Below the pieces are notes generated by a model. It worked only from the letters and a program-made list of their open reading frames with translations, did not search any database and was not told where the DNA came from. The translations under genes and the position numbers were made by a program. This document shows, one piece after another, positions 42,544 through 49,532 of a stretch of 49,532 nt of DNA (position 1 is its first letter; each line of letters opens with the position of its first letter). This stretch comes from JANPCX01 sp031431125 (lineage in GTDB: Bacteria > Pseudomonadota > Gammaproteobacteria > Burkholderiales > Burkholderiaceae_C). The stretch is taken from positions 1-49,532 of the forward strand of contig JANPCX010000080.1 in assembly GCA_031431125.1 (NCBI GenBank), given 5' to 3'.

Positions 42544-44664
42544 ATGGGCGACATGACGTCTGAAGGTTCCAACCTCAGCGCAGGCATCGATCTGAGCCAG
42601 TTCTACCAAGTCTTCTTTGAAGAAGCGGGTGAGAACCTGGATCGCATGGAACAACAACTGCTGGAAATTGACCTTGAAGCGGCTGACGATGAGGAGTTGA
42701 ACTCCATCTTCCGCTGCGCGCATTCCGTCAAAGGCGGCGCCGCCACGTTTGGGTTCAACGATGTGGCCGAGCTGACGCACCAGATGGAAACGCTGTTGGA
42801 CAAACTGCGCCGCCATGAACTGCAACCCAACTCGGCCATGGTCGATGTGTTGCTGCAATCGGGCGATGCGCTCAAAGCCCAACTCGCCCGCCACCAAGAA
42901 GGTGGTGCAGGCCCAGAAATTGACACCACCGAATTGCTGGTCAGCATTCGCGCCATGGTCGCTGGCCAAACACCACCGCCCAAAGTGACCGGAGCTTCCG
43001 CCGCGCCCGCAGCAGCCCCTGTTGCCGCACCCAGTGTGGATCCGGAGAAACACGCCCGGGCGCTGGAACTGCGCGTGGGTCCGCTGTCAGACATGTCGCT
43101 GGCCGACAACTTGGTGGACTTGTTCAAAGAAATTGTCGACCTTGGCACCATTGAGCCCTTGGATGGCGGCAAGCCTTCCGACGGCATGCGCCGTTTCAAG
43201 ATCATCACCAACAGCACAGACGCTGACTTGATGGATCTCTTCACCTTCCACGTGGCACGCGAGCAAGTGGCCTTGTTGCCCATGACGGCGGGTTTTGGTT
43301 TCCACGAAGGAGCCCCAGGGGCACCTGTGGAGCCGGCAGCAGAAAAAGCCGCCGAAGTGGGCTACGGCTTCTTTGACGATGCACCGGGTGCCCCAGGTTC
43401 AGTAGTCGGCACCGTGCCCGAAGTCAACCCAACAGAAGCCCCTGCGGCTGCGGCTGCGGCCAAACCCGTGGCACGCGCCGAAAAATCGGCGGCAGCTCCA
43501 GAGGCTGCCACGCTGCGCGTATCGGTCGAAAAAGTGGACCAGCTGATCAACTTGGTCGGTGAACTCGTCATCACCCAAGCCATGCTGGCCCAAAACAGCA
43601 AAAACATCGACACCGGTCTTTACCAACAACTGGTGGCTGGTTTGGCAGACCTCGACCGCAACACCCGCGACTTGCAAGAGTCGGTGATGTCGATCCGCAT
43701 GATTCCGATGTCCATGGTGTTCAGCCGTTTCCCGCGCATGCTGCGGGACCTGGCCGCCAAGCTCGGCAAGAAAGTGGATTTTGTGACGCAAGGTGAGGCC
43801 ACGGAGCTCGACAAAGGCTTGGTCGAAAAAATCACCGACCCCCTCACCCACCTGGTACGCAACAGCTGCGACCACGGCATTGAAATGCCTGCCGATCGCC
43901 TGGCAAAAGGCAAACCAGAGAACGGCACCATCACCCTGTCAGCCTCGCACCAAGGTGGCTCCATCGTCATTGAAGTGAAAGACGACGGACGCGGCCTGTC
44001 ACGCGAAAAACTCATCAAGAAAGCCCGTGAAAAAGGCATTGATGCGCCCGACAGCATGAGCGACAAAGAAGCCTGGGACTTGATATTTGCCCCTGGTTTC
44101 TCGACCGCCGATGTGGTCACCGACGTCTCCGGCCGCGGTGTCGGCATGGACGTGGTCAAGAAAAACATCGCCTCACTGGGCGGCACCGTGGACATTGATT
44201 CCGCCGAAGGTTATGGCATGCGCGTCAGCGTGCGCCTGCCGCTGACCCTGGCCATCATGGATGGCATGAGTGTGGGTGTGGGCGAAGAGGTTTACATCCT
44301 GCCACTGTCATCGGTGGTGGAGTCCTTCCAAGTTCAAGACGGCATGATCAAAACCGTGGGCGGTGCGGGCCGCGTGGTGCAAGTGCGCGACGAGTACATG
44401 CCGGTGCTGGAAATGGAACAAGTCTTCAACGTGCCACGTTTCGACTTTGAAAACGTCAGCGGCATCATGGTTGTGGCCGAAGCCGAAGGCGGACGTGTGG
44501 CCCTCCTGGTGGACGAGTTGCTCGGCCAACAGCAGGTGGTGGTGAAGAACCTGGAAGCCAATTACCGCAAGGTCAACGACGTGTCCGGCGCCACCATCAT
44601 GGGCGATGGCCGCGTGGCACTGATTCTGGACGTGGGAAGCCTGGTGCGCAGAGCACGGCATTGA
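42544..44664 (+). CDS. cheA: Chemotaxis histidine kinase CheA
   Basis: A 706-residue cytoplasmic kinase coupling receptors to CheY. Hpt domain with H60 in FRCAHSVKGGAATFGF; a middle domain at about 171-246 (VDLFKEIVDLGTIEPL, RRFKIITNSTDADL) that probably binds CheY; an Ala/Pro linker; the dimerisation helices (LRVSVEKVDQLINLVGELV, about 322-340); the ATPase domain (THLVRNSCDHGIE, DDGRGLSREKL, GFSTADVVTDVSGRGVGMDV); and the C-terminal CheW-like domain (about 575-706). An AGGAG site precedes the start. It lies 70 bases after cheY and is followed by an MCP gene 57 bases downstream. Confidence 0.97.
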   Translation: MGDMTSEGSNLSAGIDLSQFYQVFFEEAGENLDRMEQQLLEIDLEAADDEELNSIFRCAHSVKGGAATFGFNDVAELTHQMETLLDKLRRHELQPNSAMVDVLLQSGDALKAQLARHQEGGAGPEIDTTELLVSIRAMVAGQTPPPKVTGASAAPAAAPVAAPSVDPEKHARALELRVGPLSDMSLADNLVDLFKEIVDLGTIEPLDGGKPSDGMRRFKIITNSTDADLMDLFTFHVAREQVALLPMTAGFGFHEGAPGAPVEPAAEKAAEVGYGFFDDAPGAPGSVVGTVPEVNPTEAPAAAAAAKPVARAEKSAAAPEAATLRVSVEKVDQLINLVGELVITQAMLAQNSKNIDTGLYQQLVAGLADLDRNTRDLQESVMSIRMIPMSMVFSRFPRMLRDLAAKLGKKVDFVTQGEATELDKGLVEKITDPLTHLVRNSCDHGIEMPADRLAKGKPENGTITLSASHQGGSIVIEVKDDGRGLSREKLIKKAREKGIDAPDSMSDKEAWDLIFAPGFSTADVVTDVSGRGVGMDVVKKNIASLGGTVDIDSAEGYGMRVSVRLPLTLAIMDGMSVGVGEEVYILPLSSVVESFQVQDGMIKTVGGAGRVVQVRDEYMPVLEMEQVFNVPRFDFENVSGIMVVAEAEGGRVALLVDELLGQQQVVVKNLEANYRKVNDVSGATIMGDGRVALILDVGSLVRRARH

Positions 44665-44721
44665 TCACCCAGCACCCGCTTGAAACCCCCTGATTCAAAC
44701 AAATACAGATTGGAAAGCACC

Positions 44722-46041
44722 ATGAAAAAGTCCATGTCGATTAACAGCATGTTTCAACTCCTGACCGCACAGTCTATCGGTATGGCGACCGTATTGGGAG
44801 TCGGTGGATACATGCTGACCACATCCACCACCCACAACGCCACCAGCACCACTTTGGTGGGCATTGGTTTGGGTTTGGCCGTTTCGATGGCGGTGACCGT
44901 CATCTGGGCCAAGAAGAAAATTCACAACCAGCTCGGCGCCGAACCTGCCGAAGTTCAGCAAATGCTGATGCAAGTGTCGCAAGGTGATCTGTCAGGGTCT
45001 GCGAACGACCGCAGCTACCCCGCTGACAGCGTGATGGCCACGGCCATCACCATGCAAGACGGCCTGCGCAGCCTGGTTTCCAATGTGCGCAGCTCGGCCG
45101 ACAGCATTTCCACCGCCAGCGGCGAAATTGCCGCAGGCAACCAAGACCTGTCAGCCCGCACCGAACAGACGGCGAGCAACCTGCAGCAAGCGGCTTCTTC
45201 CATGGACACCTTGAACGGCACCGTGCGCCAGTCGGCGGACTCGGCCCGTCAAGCCAACCAATTGGCCGCCTCGGCAGCACAAGTTGCCGCACGCGGTGGT
45301 GAAGTGGTGTCGCAAGTGGTGACCACCATGGACGAGATCAACGCGTCCAGCAAGAAGATTGCCGACATCATTGGTGTGATTGATGGCATTGCCTTCCAAA
45401 CCAACATCCTGGCACTGAACGCGGCGGTGGAAGCCGCTCGTGCGGGCGAACAAGGCCGCGGCTTTGCCGTGGTGGCTGGTGAGGTGCGCAGCCTGGCAGG
45501 CCGTTCTGCCGAAGCCGCCAAAGAGATCAAAACATTGATCGGTGCGTCGGTTGAAAAAGTCGAAGGCGGCTCGCGCCTCGTGGCTGATGCAGGTGACACG
45601 ATGAAAGAAATCGTCGGCTCGGTGCAGCGTGTGTCCGACATCATTGGTGAGATCACTGCCGCCGCCATGGAACAAAGCGACGGCATCGGCCAAGTCAACA
45701 GCTCGGTGGGACAGCTCGACCAAATGACGCAGCAAAACGCGGCCTTGGTGGAACAAAGCGCCGCTGCAGCAGAAAGCCTGAAAGACCAAGCCAACCGCTT
45801 GGCCCAAACAGTGGCCACCTTCAAGCTCGGCAACGGCGCCGGCAGCAGCCCTGCTGCGCACGGCTATAAGGCGGCCGCACCTGCCAAGGCAGCGGCTTCA
45901 AAACCAGCCCCCTCTGCACCCAAGGCGCCCGCAGCCAAAGCCAAAACCAGCCCCGCACCAGCGCCGGCGGCCTCAGCGCCAGCGGCCTCAGCACCTGCCC
46001 CCGCAGCCTCCGGTGCTTCGGACGACTGGGAAACCTTCTGA
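44722..46041 (+). CDS. Methyl-accepting chemotaxis protein without periplasmic sensor, with WETF tail
   Basis: A 439-residue receptor. Two membrane spans (about 10-32 and 45-63) are joined by a loop of only about 12 residues, so there is no periplasmic sensor domain. A short HAMP-like stretch leads to the usual cytoplasmic signalling hairpin (conserved tip near 225-250). The C-terminus is an Ala/Pro/Lys-rich linker of about 55 residues ending DDWETF, like the NWETF tether that recruits CheR and CheB in E. coli Tar and Tsr. It follows cheA. The ATG at 44722 has a GGAAAG site. It may sense cytoplasmic or membrane state (inference). Confidence 0.93.
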   Translation: MKKSMSINSMFQLLTAQSIGMATVLGVGGYMLTTSTTHNATSTTLVGIGLGLAVSMAVTVIWAKKKIHNQLGAEPAEVQQMLMQVSQGDLSGSANDRSYPADSVMATAITMQDGLRSLVSNVRSSADSISTASGEIAAGNQDLSARTEQTASNLQQAASSMDTLNGTVRQSADSARQANQLAASAAQVAARGGEVVSQVVTTMDEINASSKKIADIIGVIDGIAFQTNILALNAAVEAARAGEQGRGFAVVAGEVRSLAGRSAEAAKEIKTLIGASVEKVEGGSRLVADAGDTMKEIVGSVQRVSDIIGEITAAAMEQSDGIGQVNSSVGQLDQMTQQNAALVEQSAAAAESLKDQANRLAQTVATFKLGNGAGSSPAAHGYKAAAPAKAAASKPAPSAPKAPAAKAKTSPAPAPAASAPAASAPAPAASGASDDWETF

Positions 46042-46112
46042 TTCGTCACTTCACACCTCAACCACGTTAACCATCTACGGCGCCATGAACGGCGCCCCTT
46101 GAGAGGACCATC

Positions 46113-46625
46113 ATGGACATGATCAGCGACGCCAAACAAATTGCCAAGCATGAGGCCGCACGCGCAGCCACGATGGGCGGCGAATTCCTCACCTTCCGCC
46201 TCGGTGCCGAGGAGTACGGCATTGACATCTTGAAGGTGCAGGAGATTCGCTCCTACGAAAATCCCACGCGCATCGCCAATGCACCTGCCTTTGTCAAAGG
46301 TGTGGTGAACTTGCGCGGCGTGATTGTTCCCATCGTCGATCTGCGTTTGAAGCTGGCTTGCGAAACCGCTGAGTACAACAGCTTCACCGTGGTCATCGTT
46401 CTGAACGTCAAAGGCCGTGTGGTCGGCGCCGTGGTGGACTCGGTGTCTGACGTGATTGAACTGGGCAAAGACACCGTCAAACCCGCCCCCGAGATGAACA
46501 CCACGGTGGACACGAGTTTCATCACCGGCATTGGCAGCGTGCAAGGCCGCATGCTGATCTTGATGGACATTGAAGCGCTGATGAGCAGCGCCGACATGGG
46601 CCTGATCAACGACCTCGACAGCTGA
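46113..46625 (+). CDS. cheW: Chemotaxis adaptor CheW, copy 1
   Basis: A 170-residue cytoplasmic adaptor that couples MCPs to CheA. It has the CheW fold: FLTFRLGAEEYGIDILKVQEI (about 25-45 in outline), then GVVNLRGVIVPIVDLRLKL and GAVVDSVSDVIEL, ending in MLILMDIEALMSS. GAGAGG precedes the ATG. It is almost identical to the second cheW at 48383, differing mainly at about ten scattered positions and the last residues. A terminator follows its stop. Confidence 0.96.
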   Translation: MDMISDAKQIAKHEAARAATMGGEFLTFRLGAEEYGIDILKVQEIRSYENPTRIANAPAFVKGVVNLRGVIVPIVDLRLKLACETAEYNSFTVVIVLNVKGRVVGAVVDSVSDVIELGKDTVKPAPEMNTTVDTSFITGIGSVQGRMLILMDIEALMSSADMGLINDLDS

Positions 46626-46647
46626 GCCACCGAGACGTCATCGCAAC

Positions 46648-46676
46648 CGGGGCTGACTTCAGCCCCGCTTTTGTTT
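46648..46676 (+). terminator. Intrinsic terminator after first cheW
   Basis: CGGGGCTGA pairs with TCAGCCCCG around a 2-base loop (46648-46667) and is followed by CTTTTGTTT. It lies 23 bases past the cheW stop and just before the next MCP gene, so it should separate the two parts of the cluster at least partly. Confidence 0.8.
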
Positions 46677-46694
46677 CCAGACAGGAAGCCCCCC

Positions 46695-48260
46695 ATGAAC
46701 GCCATCAAGTCCCTGATCCGCAGTTTCACCATTCAATTCCGCATGCTGGGTGCCATCGTCATGGTGGTGGCCTTGTTGCTCGCGGTGGGCAGCACCGGCC
46801 TGCTGGGCATGCTGCACATTCAGAAGCTGGGCAACCAAGGCGTTGACACCGCCCTCACCACGGGAGACCACCTGTCGTCGATGTACAGCGCCTTTGGTGA
46901 TGTTCGGCGCTATGAAAAAGACATGATCATTAACCGTGAAGACGCGGCCAAGGTGGCCGACTACAACACCAAATGGCTGGCCGCGGTGACAGGCGTGCGG
47001 GCGGGGGCCAAAAGCGCAGCCTCCGATGCGAATGCGCAAAGCAAAGCCATCTTGGGTGAGATTGAGACCCTGATGGCGGCTTACCAAACCAAGATGGAGC
47101 CCGTGGCCAAAGACATCGCCGCAGGAAAATTCGAGTCCACGGCGGCGGCGAACGAGGCTGTGGGCGCTGCAAAAGCCAATGTACACAATGCGCAGAAAAA
47201 GCTGGCCGAATTCCAAAAGGCCGCGATCTTGCAAGCCCAAGCCGACATGGCCGCCATCGAGGCCAAAGCCAACCAAACCAAGTGGTTGGCTGGCCTTGTG
47301 CTGCTGGCAGCGGTCATTTTGGTGGTGCCGTTGACTTTGCTCAACTCCAGCTCCATCGTTCAACCCATCCAGCAAGCCCTGGGGGTGGCGCAGCGCATTG
47401 CACAAGGCGACCTCACCCAAACCATCACCACCGAGGGCAAGGACGAAGCCAGCCACTTGCTTCGTGCCTTGCAAGCCATGCAAGACTCGCTGAGGAAATT
47501 GGTGGGCGAAGTACGCCAGTCCTCAGAAAGCATTCAAGTCGCCAGCAGCGAAGTAGCGGCAGGCAACCAAGACTTGAGCGGCCGCACGGAACAAACCGCC
47601 TCCAATTTGCAGCAAACCTCGTCTTCATTGACGCAACTGACGGGCACGGTGCGCCAAAGCGCCGATTCCGCCCGCCAAGCCAACCAACTGGCCTCGTCGG
47701 CCGCGGAAGTGGCCGCACGCGGCGGCGAAGCCGTTGCACAGGTGGTGACCACCATGGACGAGATCAATGCGTCCAGCAAAAAGATTGCCGACATCATTGG
47801 CGTGATTGATGGCATTGCTTTCCAAACCAACATCCTGGCACTCAATGCAGCGGTAGAAGCCGCTCGTGCGGGCGAACAAGGGCGGGGTTTCGCGGTCGTG
47901 GCCAGTGAAGTGCGCAGCTTGGCTGGGCGTTCCGCAGAAGCTGCCAAAGAGATCAAATCTTTGATCGGTGCGTCGGTGGAAAAAGTAGAAGGCGGTTCGC
48001 GCCAGGTGGCCGAAGCCGGAGAAACCATGAAAGAAATCGTCGGTTCGGTGCAGCGTGTCTCCGACATCATCGGCGAGATCAGCGCCGCTGCCATGGAACA
48101 AAGCGACGGCATCGGTCAAATCAACGGTTCGGTGGTGCAGCTCGACCAAATGACACAGCAAAACGCCGCCCTGGTGGAGCAAAGCGCCGCTGCGGCCGAA
48201 AGCATGAAAGACCAAGCATCCCGGCTGGCCCAGGTGGTGGGCACCTTCAAACTCGGGTAA
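46695..48260 (+). CDS. Methyl-accepting chemotaxis protein
   Basis: A 521-residue receptor, MNAIKSLIRSFTIQFRMLGA. First span about 18-40, a helical periplasmic domain rich in Ala/Lys (about 41-195; starts with a region containing RRYEKDMIINREDA, a helical-bundle sensor type), second span about 197-218, HAMP and the signalling hairpin, nearly identical in its core to the other three receptors in the window. It ends at FKLG with no WETF tail. An AGGAAG site precedes the ATG at 46695. The gene forms a pair with the second cheW. Confidence 0.94.
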   Translation: MNAIKSLIRSFTIQFRMLGAIVMVVALLLAVGSTGLLGMLHIQKLGNQGVDTALTTGDHLSSMYSAFGDVRRYEKDMIINREDAAKVADYNTKWLAAVTGVRAGAKSAASDANAQSKAILGEIETLMAAYQTKMEPVAKDIAAGKFESTAAANEAVGAAKANVHNAQKKLAEFQKAAILQAQADMAAIEAKANQTKWLAGLVLLAAVILVVPLTLLNSSSIVQPIQQALGVAQRIAQGDLTQTITTEGKDEASHLLRALQAMQDSLRKLVGEVRQSSESIQVASSEVAAGNQDLSGRTEQTASNLQQTSSSLTQLTGTVRQSADSARQANQLASSAAEVAARGGEAVAQVVTTMDEINASSKKIADIIGVIDGIAFQTNILALNAAVEAARAGEQGRGFAVVASEVRSLAGRSAEAAKEIKSLIGASVEKVEGGSRQVAEAGETMKEIVGSVQRVSDIIGEISAAAMEQSDGIGQINGSVVQLDQMTQQNAALVEQSAAAAESMKDQASRLAQVVGTFKLG

Positions 48261-48300
48261 GTCCCAGGGTGTGGGTGAACATTTCACAGCCCATACCCCC

Positions 48301-48327
48301 TCAAGTTCTTCATCAACAGGCCGAAAA
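48301..48327 (+). promoter_or_regulatory. Sigma-28 (FliA)-type promoter for second cheW
   Basis: TCAA, 15 bases, then GCCGAAAA. It lies 56 bases upstream of the second cheW start and 40 bases past the MCP stop. The same -10 sequence occurs before the CheZ-like gene (41509). Confidence 0.65.
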
Positions 48328-48382
48328 CAGACTGAGGGCATGACGTCTGCGCCTGCCCACACAACCCTCAAGAGGCCCCCAC

Positions 48383-48892
48383 ATGGACATGATCAACGAC
48401 GCCAAACAAATCGCCAAACACGAGGCCGCACGTGCCGCCTCCATGGGTGGCGAGTTCTTGACCTTCCGCTTGGGCGCTGAAGAGTACGGCATCGACATCT
48501 TGAAAGTGCAAGAAATTCGCTCCTACGAGAGCCCCACGCGCATCGCCAATGCTCCTGCCTTTGTCAAAGGCGTGGTGAACTTACGCGGCGTGATTGTTCC
48601 CATCGTCGATCTGCGCTTGAAGCTGGCTTGCGAAACCGCTGAATACAACAGCTTCACCGTGGTCATCGTCCTGAACGTCAAAGGCCGTGTGGTCGGTGCC
48701 GTGGTGGACTCGGTGTCTGACGTGATTGAGCTGGGCAAAGACACCGTCAAGCCCGCCCCCGAAATGAACACCACCGTGGATACCAGCTTCATCACCGGCA
48801 TCGGCAGCATTCAAGGCCGCATGCTCATCCTGATGGACATTGAGCGTTTGATGAGCAGCACCGACATGGGACTCATCAACGCGGACGAGTGA
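48383..48892 (+). CDS. cheW: Chemotaxis adaptor CheW, copy 2
   Basis: A 169-residue adaptor almost identical to the first cheW of this cluster. Visible changes include S/N at residue 5, T/S at 20, N/S at 50, V/I near 146, AL/RL near 155, A/T near 160 and a different last four residues. All CheW motifs are kept (VQEIRSYE, NLRGVIVPIVDLR, DSVSDVIEL). A sigma-28-like promoter lies upstream, so it can be transcribed on its own. It is the last gene before the second repeat element; any cheR, cheD or cheB would be beyond the window. Confidence 0.96.
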   Translation: MDMINDAKQIAKHEAARAASMGGEFLTFRLGAEEYGIDILKVQEIRSYESPTRIANAPAFVKGVVNLRGVIVPIVDLRLKLACETAEYNSFTVVIVLNVKGRVVGAVVDSVSDVIELGKDTVKPAPEMNTTVDTSFITGIGSIQGRMLILMDIERLMSSTDMGLINADE

Positions 48893-48941
48893 GTCGCGTT
48901 GCTTGCTGCTTGCTGCTTGCTGACTGGATCGTTCCTCCTGG

Positions 48942-49427
48942 CACCGCGCCGGGTGCTCGGCCCGGCGGCCGAGTAACTTCTTTTGCTGGTGCAAAAGAAG
49001 TCACCAAGAAAACACCTGAACACCAGCCTATTTGGGGAGAGGTGGCTTGGAACTGGCGCACAGACGTGGAGTCTGGATTCGGCCAGTGGCCACTGGCGTT
49101 CATGGGACGTTTTCGGCTCGCTTCTGCGAGACATGGTTTCATGCCTCGATCGGGCTCTTCTCTTCTTCATTCCCGCAAAGGCGGAAACCAAGGGGATGTA
49201 CCGTGTGGCGACAATTGCTCCATCGTCCACACCGCCTGGATTCCCGCCTTAGCGGGAATTACGGTGGTGGTGGGCAATGGGTGATGGCAGAACAAGCCTT
49301 TAACGTTGCCGTGAACGCTTGTTGCCACAGACCGAACCACACGTCGTAACGGGGTCAAGTGTTTGAGCCAACACCGCTCAAATAGGCTGGTGTTCAGGTG
49401 TTTCTTTGGTGACTTTCTTTGCACCAG
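48942..49427. mobile_element. Non-autonomous element with long inverted ends, copy 2 (interrupted)
   Basis: Starts CACCGCGCCGGG like copy 1 at 40817, in the same orientation, and follows it over its whole length with scattered differences, including the CACCAGCCTATTT motif, the central inverted repeat of the ATTCCCGC type and the right end CAAATAGGCTGG. At 49427, after GCACCAG, the match stops and an IS481-type end begins, so about 45 bases of the right inverted end are missing or lie past the insertion. Confidence 0.75.
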
Positions 49428-49532
49428 TGTATGGACCGGGGACATAGGTAACAGGTGTGCGGGGACATGGGTAACACTTTTCTGGCGCGACGAGCGCAAG
49501 GAGAAGTGCATGACCTGGCAACCGAGAGACCT
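49428..49532 (+). mobile_element. Left end of an IS481-type insertion sequence (partial)
   Basis: The element begins TGTATGGACC at the exact point where the host repeat is cut. It has two direct copies of GGGGACATAGGTAACA-like sequence (49438-49453 and 49461-49476, one mismatch), as is common at IS481 ends, where such boxes may bind transposase. A transposase frame starts at 49510. The rest lies past the window edge. Confidence 0.65.
49510..49532 (+). CDS. IS481-type transposase, start only (partial)
   Basis: ATG at 49510 opens MTWQPRD and runs off the window. An AAGGAG site lies 5 bases before it. The opening residues and the position behind the paired GGGGACAT boxes suggest an IS481-family DDE transposase, but only seven codons are visible. 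Confidence 0.5.

Noticed and set aside
48898..48922. Short tandem run of TTGCTGC after second cheW as a functional repeat
   Set aside because: Only about three units and partly irregular; too short to support phase variation or binding-site claims.
1..49532. CRISPR arrays, tRNA, rRNA or prophage genes
   Set aside because: No regularly spaced repeats, no tRNA TPsiC-like segments, no rRNA segments and no phage structural genes were seen on reading both strands.

Overview
The window looks like chromosome of a motile, Gram-negative betaproteobacterium of the order Burkholderiales, most likely family Comamonadaceae. The evidence is the rpsF-priB-rpsR-rplI-dnaB block, several orphan Bug/TctC-type periplasmic binding proteins, a chemotaxis cluster with betaproteobacterial features, and high-GC codon use throughout. 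The genus cannot be resolved by eye. No rRNA, tRNA, CRISPR array or prophage was seen.

Layout. 1-1145: two small membrane-protein genes in an integron-cassette-like setting (attC-like palindromes). 1146-4542: replication/ribosome block on the minus strand (rpsF, priB, rpsR, rplI, dnaB) with a 262-bp MITE-like element between rplI and dnaB. 4762-8162: sodium:solute symporter with its DUF4212 partner, a TPR protein and a small membrane protein. 8279-12637: RND efflux pump (membrane fusion protein plus permease), followed by a 163-bp giant palindrome. 12865-21190: housekeeping genes (rnhA, a methyltransferase whose start codon overlaps that of divergent gloB, mltD, a MAPEG protein, recR, ebfC, dnaX, a PurM-like protein). 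21275-24335: two GNAT acetyltransferases and an Xaa-Pro aminopeptidase. 24347-27649: two methyl-accepting chemotaxis proteins, each behind a sigma-28-like promoter. 27864-32390: a lipoprotein zinc metalloprotease and ettA, which carries an in-frame stop codon. 32498-38589: three orphan Bug receptors (one frameshifted), two LysR regulators and an aspartoacylase-like enzyme. 38631-40704: a two-component pair whose genes are separated by a palindromic element. 41616-48892: a chemotaxis cluster (short CheZ-like protein, CheY, CheA, MCP, CheW, MCP, CheW). Two directly repeated 0.5-kb elements with about 90-bp inverted ends flank it. The second copy is interrupted by an IS481-type element that runs off the window.

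How the genes work together. The chemotaxis cluster and the two distant MCP genes share sigma-28-type promoter sequences, so they probably form one flagellar regulon: receptors feed CheA through CheW, CheA phosphorylates CheY, and the short CheZ-like protein may dephosphorylate CheY. The dnaX-ebfC-recR genes form a replication/repair unit. The Bug receptors with LysR regulators look like uptake or sensing modules for organic acids. The most unusual points are the broken ettA, the family of non-autonomous palindromic elements placed exactly between genes, the repeat-flanked che cluster, and the possible relic integron cassettes at the left edge.
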